In this document: in pieces, positions 1 through 8,262 of the stretch
How the letters are laid out: the number at the start of each line of letters is the position of its first letter
How positions within the stretch are numbered: position 1 is the first letter of the stretch
Source: Geoalkalibacter ferrihydriticus DSM 17813
GTDB lineage: Bacteria; Desulfobacterota; Desulfuromonadia; Desulfuromonadales; Geoalkalibacteraceae
Length of the DNA: 64,000 nucleotides
Reading direction: 5' to 3'
Assembly: GCF_000820505.1 (NCBI RefSeq)
Contig: NZ_JWJD01000006.1
Span: forward strand, 111,208-175,207
Program-made: the position numbers and the translations under genes
Notes under the pieces: model-generated
Databases searched by the model: none
What the model was told of the DNA's origin: nothing
Seen by the model: only the letters and a program-made list of their open reading frames with translations

Positions 1-1021
1 GGGGGCCGACTTCGTAACTCAGGCCGTTGTAGCGCGGCGCTTTGAGCCAGGAATAGGCGCGGGGTTTGTCGGGTTGGGGAATAGGGGCGGCGGCGTCCTT
101 GGGATGGCTTTTATGATTGCCGCGATAAAAACCGCTGGTGGTGTCTTCGTGAATAAGCGCGAGGTTCAGTGGCTCGTGCCCCTTGCCGTTGACCGTTCCG
201 GCGGGCATCCAGGTGCTGGCGCCTTCATCGAAGACGCCGTAGGAGAGAAAGCGTGCCGGCCCCCGCCCGATGTCGGCGTAGCTTGGGTAAAGACGCGCAG
301 CCTGTAGAACGTCGGGGATGTAGCAGCGTTCAATAAAACGTCGCACACGGCGCAGGCGCGCGCGGAAATCCTCCAGCACGGCCGCGTCCGCAACGCAGGT
401 GACGCCTCCCGGCACCAGAGTTGCGGCGTGCGGCATTTTCCCGCCGAGCAGCGCGGCCATGCGGTGGGCTTCCTGGCGAATCTCCAGCGCTTCGACATAG
501 TTGGCCAGAGCACCGAGGTTCCACTGCGGGTCTGCGGCGTAGTCGCCGGGAAGTTTCGGCAGAAACGGGGCTACCGGCAGAACTCGGTTGGTCCTGATTT
601 CGCTTTCCGCCCAGTTTTTCAGATCCACAAGCACCGGATCGCGTCCCGTGTAGCCGAGCAGAGCCTCCACCTTGACGAAATCCAGGGCGCTGAGGTGGTA
701 AAAGTGCAGAATGTGGCTTTGCAGGTAATTGGCGCCGAGAATCAGGTTGCGCAGGTAAAGGCCGTTGGCAGGTACCCTCAGACCGCAGGCAGACTCGATG
801 GCTTTGCAGGAGGAAATGGCATGGCTGATGGGGCACACCCCGCAAATGCGCTGGGTTATGACCGGCGCATCCAAGGGGTCGCGGCCTTGCAGGAGCGCTT
901 CAAAGCCGCGAAACATTTCGCCCTTACTCCAGGCCTCGGCCACCTGACCGCCGGCAATACGTGTTTCGATACGCAGATGTCCTTCAATGCGGGTGAGGGG
1001 ATCGAGAACGATTTTGGCCAA
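1..1021 (-). CDS. [NiFe] hydrogenase large subunit (partial)
   Basis: Catalytic large subunit of a [NiFe] hydrogenase, which oxidises or evolves H2 at a Ni-Fe centre. The gene is cut by the left edge, so only about 340 N-terminal residues are present and the C-terminal DPCxxCxxH ligands lie outside. The N-terminus has the conserved LTRIEGHLRIE stretch (Glu of the proton path) and the proximal Ni ligands in RICGVCPISHA (C60, C63). The visible part ends in APRYNGLSYEVGP, matching the family's APRY...EVGP segment. The start is TTG at 1021, chosen because AGGAGGG lies 5-6 bases upstream and the next residues AKIVLDPLTRIEGH match the family N-terminus; no ATG precedes it in frame. The look is that of a group 1 uptake enzyme (family knowledge), but no small subunit lies upstream, where one would be expected. 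Confidence 0.93.
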   Translation of the reverse strand, partial: MAKIVLDPLTRIEGHLRIETRIAGGQVAEAWSKGEMFRGFEALLQGRDPLDAPVITQRICGVCPISHAISSCKAIESACGLRVPANGLYLRNLILGANYLQSHILHFYHLSALDFVKVEALLGYTGRDPVLVDLKNWAESEIRTNRVLPVAPFLPKLPGDYAADPQWNLGALANYVEALEIRQEAHRMAALLGGKMPHAATLVPGGVTCVADAAVLEDFRARLRRVRRFIERCYIPDVLQAARLYPSYADIGRGPARFLSYGVFDEGASTWMPAGTVNGKGHEPLNLALIHEDTTSGFYRGNHKSHPKDAAAPIPQPDKPRAYSWLKAPRYNGLSYEVGP

Positions 1022-1464
1022 TGGACCCTCCTGTTTACAGGGTATGAATGATGGGTTGGCAGCTGAGTGATGGAATCTTGACGCGGAGCGGCGAATAAAA
1101 AAGTTTACAGATATCCGTTCGCATCCCCTCTGATTCTGCCGGTTTGCGCCGACACGATTCCGTATACAAAGCAAGGGTGGCGCCAATGGTTTGAAATCTT
1201 TAAAATAAGTTTTTTTGTATTTTTAAAATTGGTTGATATTTAAGCCGAAACGGGTGGAATTTTTTTTATGCAGTTCGCAGCACCTTGCCGGTGTTTTTTC
1301 GAATTTTGTCAAAACACTGTTGCTTCTCTGTCAAATAACCGTATTCCGGTTATTGCCGGCCGAGGAGGGGTGGCGACGCTGTTCCTTTCTTGACTTTGTT
1401 TCGTCGCCTCCCCTAACATGTTCGTCTAAGCTTTCAAGTCGCCATCGCTTTTTCAGTGAGACCC
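1022..1464. other. divergent intergenic region
   Basis: Non-coding stretch of about 440 bases between the leftward hydrogenase gene and rightward gspA. It has an AT-rich block around 1180-1270 (TTTAAAATAAG and runs of T), which suits divergent promoters, but I see no convincing -35/-10 pair or operator. No ORF with a ribosome binding site is visible. Confidence 0.5.
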
Positions 1465-3102
1465 ATGTACAACGATTATTTCGGACTGCACGAACCTCCC
1501 TTCTCCATCGCGCCCGATCCCCGCTATCTGTTCATGAGTGAACATCACCGCGAAGCGCTGGCGCATCTGCTCTACGGCTTGCGCGGCGAGGGTGGTTTCG
1601 TGCTGCTCACCGGTGAGGTCGGCACGGGCAAGACCACGGTGTGTCGCTGTTTGCTCGAACAACTGCCCGACGACTGCGAGGTGGCCTTTGTGCTCAATCC
1701 CAAGGTCACCAGCCGCGAACTGCTGGCGACCATCTGTGATGAACTGGGCATCGGTTATCCTGAGGGCAATCAGAGCGTCAAGGTCTTTGTCGACCGCATC
1801 AACGCCTATCTTTTGGAGGCCCATGCCGCCGGCCGGCGTACGGTGGTGATCATTGATGAGGCGCAGAATCTGGGCGCCTCGGTTTTGGAGCAACTGCGCT
1901 TGCTCACCAATCTGGAAACCAATCGGGAAAAACTGCTGCAGATCATCCTCCTCGGCCAGCCCGAATTTCGCGATATGCTGGCGCGCCCGGAACTGCGCCA
2001 ATTTTCGCAGCGCATTACCGCGCGCTATCATCTGCGCCCCCTGGCGCGCGACGAGATGAATTCCTATGTCTACCATCGGCTTCAGGTCGCCGGTCTGTCC
2101 CGCGCCGCCGGTGAGGATCTGTTTCCGCGCGCCGTGCTGCGGCGCCTGTACCGACTGAGCGGCGGGGTGCCGCGTCTGGTCAATCTGTTGTGCGATCGTG
2201 CCCTGCTCGGCGTCTTTGCAGGGGAGCAGCGGCGCGTTTCACCCGCCATCCTGCGCCAAGCCGCCCAGGAGGTTTTCGGCGAGGCCCCGGTTGCGCGCCC
2301 TGGCCTGCGTTGGGCTGGGGTCGCGGCGACCTTGGCACTGGTGGTCCTCATGGGTATCGCGGCGGGTTATTTCTTTCGTGACCCCGCCAGTGAGAGCGTG
2401 CGTGCTCTTGCTTCGCAGATTTCTTCCACAGCGGTCGTGGATGAGCCTGCGCACGGCACCGAGAGCAATCTTGAGGCCGCCGACGATCTGTCCTGGCCGG
2501 CGGCAGTGTCTCGCGAAGAAGGCGAGGGGCTGGCGCTGCAAGGATTGTTGGAATTATGGGATTTCACTCAGCCTTTGCCCGCCGGAGTCGATATCTGCGA
2601 TTTCGTTAACGGCCTGGGGTTGCAATGCCTGCGGGATCGCGGCAGCTTGCGCACTCTTGAGATGCTCGACCGTCCGGCACTGCTGACCTTGCACGATGGC
2701 GAGGGACCCTATTCCGTCGCGTTGGTCGCTCTGGAGGGTAGCACTGCGGCAATTTTGGTGGGCGGCGAGATGCGCCAGGTTCGAAGCAGCGAGATCGAGG
2801 CGCGCTGGCTTGGCGAATTTACTCTGTTGTTCCGCGAACCGCCGGGGTATTCTGGCAATTTGCGCCCGGGAGCGCGCGACCCCTTCGTTCTGTGGCTTTC
2901 TCAGCGTCTCGCCGAGGTCGACGGGCGACCCGGGGAGCCGCGCACCAGAGCTGATTACGATGCGCAACTGGTGCAGGAGGTGCGCCGCTTCCAGCTTTCG
3001 CGGGGGTTGCAACCCGACGGCATTGTCGGCAGCAAGACCCTGATTCAGCTCGGTAATGCCCTGGGCAGTGCCGAACCGCGCCTGCGCGCGGCCGGGAGTT
3101 GA
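1465..3102 (+). CDS. gspA: GspA/ExeA-like AAA ATPase with peptidoglycan-binding domain
   Basis: Inner-membrane ATPase that, with GspB, helps insert the type II secretion secretin through the peptidoglycan (family role). The 545-residue protein opens with MYNDYFGLHEPPFSIAPDPR, typical of the family. It then has Walker A GEVGTGKTT (50-58), Walker B VVIIDEAQ (about 127-134), one membrane segment at about 281-304, a periplasmic domain, and a C-terminal peptidoglycan-binding domain (about 475-540, with RRFQLSRGLQPDGIVGSKT). ATG 1465 is preferred over the in-frame GTG at 1456 because it gives the conserved N-terminus. gspB follows 6 bases after the stop, so the pair is co-transcribed. No other type II secretion genes are in the window. 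Confidence 0.9.
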   Translation: MYNDYFGLHEPPFSIAPDPRYLFMSEHHREALAHLLYGLRGEGGFVLLTGEVGTGKTTVCRCLLEQLPDDCEVAFVLNPKVTSRELLATICDELGIGYPEGNQSVKVFVDRINAYLLEAHAAGRRTVVIIDEAQNLGASVLEQLRLLTNLETNREKLLQIILLGQPEFRDMLARPELRQFSQRITARYHLRPLARDEMNSYVYHRLQVAGLSRAAGEDLFPRAVLRRLYRLSGGVPRLVNLLCDRALLGVFAGEQRRVSPAILRQAAQEVFGEAPVARPGLRWAGVAATLALVVLMGIAAGYFFRDPASESVRALASQISSTAVVDEPAHGTESNLEAADDLSWPAAVSREEGEGLALQGLLELWDFTQPLPAGVDICDFVNGLGLQCLRDRGSLRTLEMLDRPALLTLHDGEGPYSVALVALEGSTAAILVGGEMRQVRSSEIEARWLGEFTLLFREPPGYSGNLRPGARDPFVLWLSQRLAEVDGRPGEPRTRADYDAQLVQEVRRFQLSRGLQPDGIVGSKTLIQLGNALGSAEPRLRAAGS

Positions 3103-3108
3103 CAGCTC

Positions 3109-3786
3109 ATGTCTTTCATTCTTGACGCCTTGCGCAAATCCGACAAGAACCGCCCCGCGGGGATGGCTCCCGATTTGCGGACCGAACACTTTGCGCCGTC
3201 CGTGCGCTCGCGGCGCAAGGCCTCACCGTTATTGCTGGTATTGAGCGTCGCTTTGCTGCTCAATGCCGCCTTGCTGATCTGGTGGCTGCGGCCCTGGCAA
3301 CCTGTCGTTGAGGATCTGCAAGTCGCCGTGCCGGCCACCGAAACCGCTGCGCCTGCCGAGATCTCGGGGACTTTGGCCGAGGTGCCGCCAAGCCTTGTGC
3401 CGCCGCAGATCGCTGTCGTACCCTCACCTCAGGCCGTGCCGGAGTCGCCGCCTGTCGCGACCCCGGCGCCGTCCGCCGAGCTCGTGGCAGTTGCACCCAT
3501 GCCGGTTGATTCGCTGCCCGAACTCACGCCGCGGCAATCGCCGGTGTCGCCGGACCGCGCGCCCAAGCTTGAAGATCTGTCCGCCTCTCTGCGGTCCGGC
3601 TTGCCGGATTTCACTTTTTCCCTGCACTATTACACCGCAGATCCAGCGCAGCGCCTGGTGCGCCTCAACGGTCTCATCCTGCGCGAGGGACAAGCCCTAA
3701 GCGAGGGGCTAGTGCTGGAAGAGATCACATCGGACGGTGCGGTTTTTGGCTACCAGGGTCTGCTTTTCACCGTCAAGCGTTACTGA
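3109..3786 (+). CDS. gspB: General secretion pathway protein B (GspB)
   Basis: Partner of GspA in secretin assembly. The 225-residue protein starts MSFILDALRKSDKNR, the conserved cytoplasmic tail of GspB/ExeB. One membrane anchor lies at about 39-60, followed by a Pro/Ala/Val-rich periplasmic linker (about 65-155) and a compact C-terminal domain (about 165-225) containing LRSGLPDFTFSLHYY and RLVRLNG, as in the T2SS GspB family. It begins 6 bases after the gspA stop, with GGGAG inside the gspA end as its ribosome binding site. Linker composition is ordinary for cell-wall-spanning proteins. Confidence 0.88.
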   Translation: MSFILDALRKSDKNRPAGMAPDLRTEHFAPSVRSRRKASPLLLVLSVALLLNAALLIWWLRPWQPVVEDLQVAVPATETAAPAEISGTLAEVPPSLVPPQIAVVPSPQAVPESPPVATPAPSAELVAVAPMPVDSLPELTPRQSPVSPDRAPKLEDLSASLRSGLPDFTFSLHYYTADPAQRLVRLNGLILREGQALSEGLVLEEITSDGAVFGYQGLLFTVKRY

Positions 3787-3831
3787 TCTCCCCCGGCCAA
3801 ACCAAGTGGCCATTTCCCAGGAATTTTTCCC

Positions 3832-4248
3832 ATGCCTCAGGTCCGTCACCGCTTTTCTCCCGCACAGCGCCGCATTGCCGTGGCTTTACCGCTGTTGTTG
3901 ATGCTGGCAATTTTCGGTCTTTCTTCCATATCCTTTGACCTCGCCGCGCCGGAAAAGAGCGCCTTGGGCTGGATGCCACCGACCTTGCAGAACTTTCTGC
4001 ATATCCCCCTGTACGGCTTATTGGCCTTTCTGTGGTTCGGCGCCCTGGCGGCACTGGGAGTGGCCGGACGCAAGCGGCTCATGCTGGCGGCGTTCATCGC
4101 ATTCACCTACGGTATTCTCGACGAATGGCATCAAACCACCGTACCCGGCAGGTTTGGTTCGTGGACCGATGTTGCCCTCAATTCCGTGGGGATTTTTCTG
4201 GCCCTGCTGTTCTGTGTCTGGTTCCAGCGCCGTTTCTGGCGAACATGA
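3832..4248 (+). CDS. VanZ-like family membrane protein
   Basis: Small integral membrane protein of 138 residues with about four hydrophobic segments. The VanZ-family signature DEWHQTTVPGR, followed by SWTDVALNSVGI, lies between the third and fourth segments. VanZ confers modest teicoplanin resistance in enterococci; the role of the many environmental homologues is unknown, so only the family is assigned. It follows gspB after 45 bases and precedes the acetyltransferase by 24 bases, so it may belong to the same transcription unit. Confidence 0.8.
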   Translation: MPQVRHRFSPAQRRIAVALPLLLMLAIFGLSSISFDLAAPEKSALGWMPPTLQNFLHIPLYGLLAFLWFGALAALGVAGRKRLMLAAFIAFTYGILDEWHQTTVPGRFGSWTDVALNSVGIFLALLFCVWFQRRFWRT

Positions 4249-4272
4249 AATTTTTCCGGAGGTAATGCCGCC

Positions 4273-4749
4273 ATGATTTTTATTTTTGCCCACCCCCCGC
4301 AGCTCCCTTCCATCAAGGGGCTGTTGACTGAATGCGATCTGTATGCCGAAGATCTCGATGCCGCCAAAGTCAATCATCTGCTGCTTTGCCGCACCGAGGG
4401 ACAGTTGGCGGGTGTCGTCGGCATGGAAGTGTTCGGCGAAACCGGGTTGCTGCGATCCCTGGCGGTGGCGCCCGCATTTCGCGAACGCGGCATTGGCTCT
4501 TTGTTGCTGGTGCGCATCGAGCGGTTTGCCGCTCTGCAGGGGGCACGCAGTTTTTATTTGGCCACGGAAAAAGCCGCGGATTTTTTTGCGGCGCGGGGTT
4601 ATACGCATCTGCCCACGGCCGAGGTGCCCGAGAGCGTGCGCGCAGCTCCCTTGTTCACCGAGCTTGCAGCGCGTGGCGCAAGCGCCATGGTTAAGCCGCT
4701 TGCCGCGCGCAAGGTCCCCGCGGCGCGGCGCGCAGCCGGCCCGATGTGA
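4273..4749 (+). CDS. GNAT acetyltransferase, ArsN2-like
   Basis: Acetyl-CoA-dependent N-acetyltransferase of 158 residues. The GNAT acetyl-CoA loop is visible as LRSLAVAPAFRERGIGSLLL (about 60-79), and DFFAARGYTHL matches the late GNAT strand. The pattern GLL.E.DL at the N-terminus and VPESVRAAPLFTEL...SAMV near the C-terminus resembles ArsN2, a family found in arsenic-resistance clusters and linked to acetylation of organoarsenicals. No ars genes are nearby here, so the substrate is uncertain. A good GGAGGT lies 9 bases upstream of the ATG. The last dozen residues are Arg/Ala-rich and probably unstructured. Confidence 0.75.
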   Translation: MIFIFAHPPQLPSIKGLLTECDLYAEDLDAAKVNHLLLCRTEGQLAGVVGMEVFGETGLLRSLAVAPAFRERGIGSLLLVRIERFAALQGARSFYLATEKAADFFAARGYTHLPTAEVPESVRAAPLFTELAARGASAMVKPLAARKVPAARRAAGPM

Positions 4750-4856
4750 GCCTTTGCGGCGCTGCGTCGGCGCAAACTGGTTGTCAGGTGGTAAACTAAT
4801 ACCAAAAGAGTTTCGGAGTTTTTTACCGAAATCTTCCTGAGACAGGAGTCGCATCC

Positions 4857-5327
4857 ATGAAAAGAATGCTCGTGATCCTTTTGACGGCGGTTCTCGCTGT
4901 GTCCGGCTGCGCCACCGGTTCGGGTCCCAAGGAAACCGGCGGCACGCTTATCGGCGCCGCCGGTGGCGGCCTGCTCGGCGCGCAAGTCGGTAAAGGGCGC
5001 GGACAGTTGGTCGCCGTCGCCGTCGGTACCCTCGCCGGTGCTCTGATCGGCCAGGAAGTCGGCCGCACCCTCGATCGGGCGGATCGCATGTGGATGGAGC
5101 GTAGCGCCCAACAGGCTCTGGAATACAACCGCAGTCACCAGGCCAGCACCTGGCACAACCCCGACAGCGGAAACTCCGGTTCCTTTACACCCGTGCGTAC
5201 CTACCAGGCTGCCCAGGGGCAGCATTGCCGGGAATACGCCCAGACAGTCACCATCGGTGGCCAGCCCCAGCAGGCTTATGGCACCGCCTGCCGGCAACCT
5301 GACGGCAGCTGGATGATCGTGCGCTGA
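4857..5327 (+). CDS. Glycine-zipper outer-membrane lipoprotein (17 kDa antigen-like)
   Basis: Predicted lipoprotein of 156 residues. A signal peptide MKRMLVILLTAVLAVSG ends at lipobox Cys18 (VSGC). It is followed by a Gly/Ala-rich double hydrophobic hairpin (about 30-70; GGTLIGAAGGGLLGAQVGKG and GTLAGALIGQEVG), the glycine-zipper 2TM motif of the rickettsial 17-kDa surface antigen family. The C-terminal half has QHCREYAQTVTIGGQPQQAYGTACR, also typical of that family, with two Cys that may pair. AGGAG lies 9-10 bases upstream of the ATG. Likely a stress-related envelope protein; the exact role is unknown. Confidence 0.82.
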   Translation: MKRMLVILLTAVLAVSGCATGSGPKETGGTLIGAAGGGLLGAQVGKGRGQLVAVAVGTLAGALIGQEVGRTLDRADRMWMERSAQQALEYNRSHQASTWHNPDSGNSGSFTPVRTYQAAQGQHCREYAQTVTIGGQPQQAYGTACRQPDGSWMIVR

Positions 5328-5370
5328 TCCCCGGATCTCCTGTGGCAAACGGGCGGTCGTGGGTGAGCGT

Positions 5371-5398
5371 TTGCGCCCTGCGGGAGGGGTGCTATACT
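5371..5398 (+). promoter_or_regulatory. Putative sigma70 promoter for sucAB
   Basis: TTGCGC (5371-5376) and TATACT (5393-5398) are separated by 16 bases, about 70 bases upstream of the sucA ATG. The -10 matches the consensus at five of six positions. Prediction by eye only. Confidence 0.45.
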
Positions 5399-5467
5399 TG
5401 CCCTTGTGCTTTTTGCATAAATCTCCAATATTGCTTCCTTCTTCCTCTCATAGGCAGCTTTTGAATT

Positions 5468-8182
5468 ATGTCTTTTCTGCATAATCTCGACCCTCGCTGG
5501 ATCGAAAATCTCTACCATCGCTGGCGGCACAATGCGCAAGATGTGGGCGCGGACTGGCAGGCTTTCTTCGCCGGGTTCGACCTCGGCGAGACAGGTGGCG
5601 CGGCGGCTTCCACCTGCCTCGATCCGGCCTTCGCCCTCAAGCAGTCGGGGGTGCAGTCCCTCATCTACCGCTACCGCGATCTCGGCCATCTGCTGGCCTG
5701 CACCGATCCCCTCAATCCCTGCCCGATCAGCCATCCTTTGCTGGATCTCCACAATTTCGGACTGTCCGACGACGATCTGGACAAGGTGTTTCACACTCGG
5801 CGCTTTATTAAGCCCCAGGCAAGCTTGCGCGAAATTCTGGAGCTCATGCGCGAAACCTATTGCCACTCTGTCGGCGTCGAGTTCATGCACATCCAGAACC
5901 CCGATGAACGCCAGTGGCTCAAGGAGCGCATGGAGAGCACGCGTAATCGACCGGATTTCTCCGCGCAGGAAAAACGGGAGATTCTCGAAAAGCTCCAGCA
6001 GGCCGGACTTTTTGAGGAGTTTCTGCACCGCAAATTTCTTGGCCAGAAGCGTTTTTCCCTGGAAGGGGGAGAAACCCTGATACCGCTGCTGCACGCCATA
6101 GTGACGGCTGCCAATCGCCTGGACATCAAGGACCTGGTGCTGGGGATGACTCATCGCGGTCGCCTCAACGTGCTGGCCAACATTTTCTGCAAGCCTCTGG
6201 AAACCATCTTTGCCGAGTTCCAGGACAATCTCGAGTACGCCTTCGTGGGCGAGGGCGACGTCAAATACCACAAGGGCTTTTCGTGCGACATCGCACCCCT
6301 GGGACAAAGCGAGCTGCATCTTTCCCTGGCGTCCAATCCCAGCCACCTGGAAGCCGTTGATCCGGTCGTTGAAGGCAAGAGCCGCGCCCGCCAGGACTAT
6401 TACGGGCGCCGCGGTGACGCGGTCCTGCCGGTCCTGATCCACGGCGACGCGGCTTTTGCAGGGCAGGGGATCGTCGCCGAAACCCTAAACCTCTCGCAAC
6501 TGCAAGGGTACGCGACGGGCGGCACCCTGCACATTGTGATCAACAATCAGATCGGCTTCACCACTCTGGCGCCCGAGGCACGCTCGACCTGCTACGCCAC
6601 GGATGTGGCGAAGATGCTCCAGATTCCGGTATTCCACGTTCACGGCGAGGACCCCGAGGCTGCGGTTTATGCCGCCCATCTGGCCTTTGAATACCGCAAT
6701 CGTTTTGCCAAGGATGTGGTGGTCGAACTCATCTGCTACCGCCGCCAGGGGCATAACGAGGGCGACGAGCCGTCTTTCACCCAGCCGCTTATGTACGAAA
6801 AGATCAAGGAGCGTCCGCCCATACACGAACTCTACGCCCAGCACCTGGTGGATGAAGGCGTTTTCTCCAGCGACGATGTCGAGGCCCTGGCCGAGGGGAT
6901 CGTAGAGCGGTTGGAAAAGGCTCTGGAAGGCCGTCAGGCGAAACCGGACGGTGGATTTCACGGTAAATGGAAAGACATTCAGCGCGCTTACGAACCTGCG
7001 GATGCTGTGGTGACGGCCGTCGACGCCGAGCGACTTCGCCGGTTATCTGAAGAGTTGATCCAGATACCCAAGGGTTTTGCCCTGCACCCCAAAATTGAAA
7101 AATTTATACAGCGCCGTTATGAAGCGGTCATGCAGGGTGAGGACATCGACTGGGCCAATGCCGAAGCCCTGGCCTTTGCCACCTTGTTGGCCGAGGGGCA
7201 TACAGTGCGCCTTTCCGGACAGGATTCACGGCGCGGCACCTTCAGTCAGCGTCACGCCGCCGTGTTCAACATGGAGAGCGGCGAAGCCTTTATTCCCCTG
7301 GAAAAAGTCGCTGCCGAGGGCGCGGTTTTTCAATGCTACAACAGCATGCTCTCCGAAGCGGCGGTACTGGGTTTCGAGTATGGCTATGCCATCGAATCTC
7401 CCTATGGCCTGGTCATCTGGGAAGCCCAGTTCGGCGATTTTGTCAACGGCGCCCAGGTGATCATCGACCAGTTCATCGTCTCCAGCGGCAGCAAATGGGA
7501 TCGCATGTGCGGCCTGGTCATGTTTCTGCCTCACGGCTACGAAGGCCAGGGGTCGGAGCATTCCAGCGCGCGCATCGAGCGTTTTCTGCAGTTGTGCGCC
7601 AACGACAACATCCAGGTTTGTTACCCGTCTACGCCGGCGCAGTTCTTTCACCTGCTGCGTCGCCAGCTCAAGCAACCCTTCCGCCGCCCCCTGGTGGTTT
7701 TCACGCCCAAGAGTCTGTTGCGCCACCCCGCCTGCCGCTCGAATCTGGACGCATTGAGCAGCGGCCGTTTCTTCGAGGTGCTTGCTGATCAATCCATCGA
7801 TGCGGCGCAGGCCAAAAAGGTTCTGCTCTGCAGCGGCAAGATCTATTTCGACCTTGAGGAGCGTCGCCGCGAGCTGGAGCGCGAGGATGTCGCCATCATC
7901 AGGCTGGAGCAGCTCTATCCTCTGCGCACCGATCTTCTCGCCGAGGCTCTCGAGCCTCTGTGTGAAGTGCCCGATATCGCCTGGGTACAGGAAGAGCCGC
8001 GCAATAACGGCGCTTGGTCTTACATCAACGGTCCCCTGGCGCGCATTCTTAAACGCCACCCCCGTTATGTCGGGCGCGCCGCATCCGCCGCGCCGGCCGT
8101 GGGGTCTCATCGGCTGTTCAAAAAACAACAGGAAGAGCTGCTCGACGCGGCTTTCGGTTCAGATTCAAGCAATCACGAATAG
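5468..8182 (+). CDS. sucA: 2-Oxoglutarate dehydrogenase E1 component
   Basis: Thiamine-diphosphate-dependent E1 that decarboxylates 2-oxoglutarate and passes the succinyl group to lipoyl-SucB in the TCA cycle. The 904-residue length is normal for the family. The N-terminus has the short SucA segment PRWIENLYHRWR...DWQAFF. The cofactor/substrate region shows VLGMTHRGRLNVLAN, HGDAAFAGQGIVAETLNL (about 325) and NNQIGFTT. The C-terminal transketolase half has GYEGQGSEHSSARIERFLQL, and the protein ends with AVGSHRLFKKQQ. sucB follows after 80 bases. A complete oxidative TCA branch is implied; no E3 (lpd) gene is in the window. Confidence 0.97.
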   Translation: MSFLHNLDPRWIENLYHRWRHNAQDVGADWQAFFAGFDLGETGGAAASTCLDPAFALKQSGVQSLIYRYRDLGHLLACTDPLNPCPISHPLLDLHNFGLSDDDLDKVFHTRRFIKPQASLREILELMRETYCHSVGVEFMHIQNPDERQWLKERMESTRNRPDFSAQEKREILEKLQQAGLFEEFLHRKFLGQKRFSLEGGETLIPLLHAIVTAANRLDIKDLVLGMTHRGRLNVLANIFCKPLETIFAEFQDNLEYAFVGEGDVKYHKGFSCDIAPLGQSELHLSLASNPSHLEAVDPVVEGKSRARQDYYGRRGDAVLPVLIHGDAAFAGQGIVAETLNLSQLQGYATGGTLHIVINNQIGFTTLAPEARSTCYATDVAKMLQIPVFHVHGEDPEAAVYAAHLAFEYRNRFAKDVVVELICYRRQGHNEGDEPSFTQPLMYEKIKERPPIHELYAQHLVDEGVFSSDDVEALAEGIVERLEKALEGRQAKPDGGFHGKWKDIQRAYEPADAVVTAVDAERLRRLSEELIQIPKGFALHPKIEKFIQRRYEAVMQGEDIDWANAEALAFATLLAEGHTVRLSGQDSRRGTFSQRHAAVFNMESGEAFIPLEKVAAEGAVFQCYNSMLSEAAVLGFEYGYAIESPYGLVIWEAQFGDFVNGAQVIIDQFIVSSGSKWDRMCGLVMFLPHGYEGQGSEHSSARIERFLQLCANDNIQVCYPSTPAQFFHLLRRQLKQPFRRPLVVFTPKSLLRHPACRSNLDALSSGRFFEVLADQSIDAAQAKKVLLCSGKIYFDLEERRRELEREDVAIIRLEQLYPLRTDLLAEALEPLCEVPDIAWVQEEPRNNGAWSYINGPLARILKRHPRYVGRAASAAPAVGSHRLFKKQQEELLDAAFGSDSSNHE

Positions 8183-8262
8183 GCCCGACTGAACACAAGC
8201 GGGCAATTCTCCAGTGGTTGGCCCCGACTCATGTCATTCGAGGATTCAAAAAAGGAGTTCTT

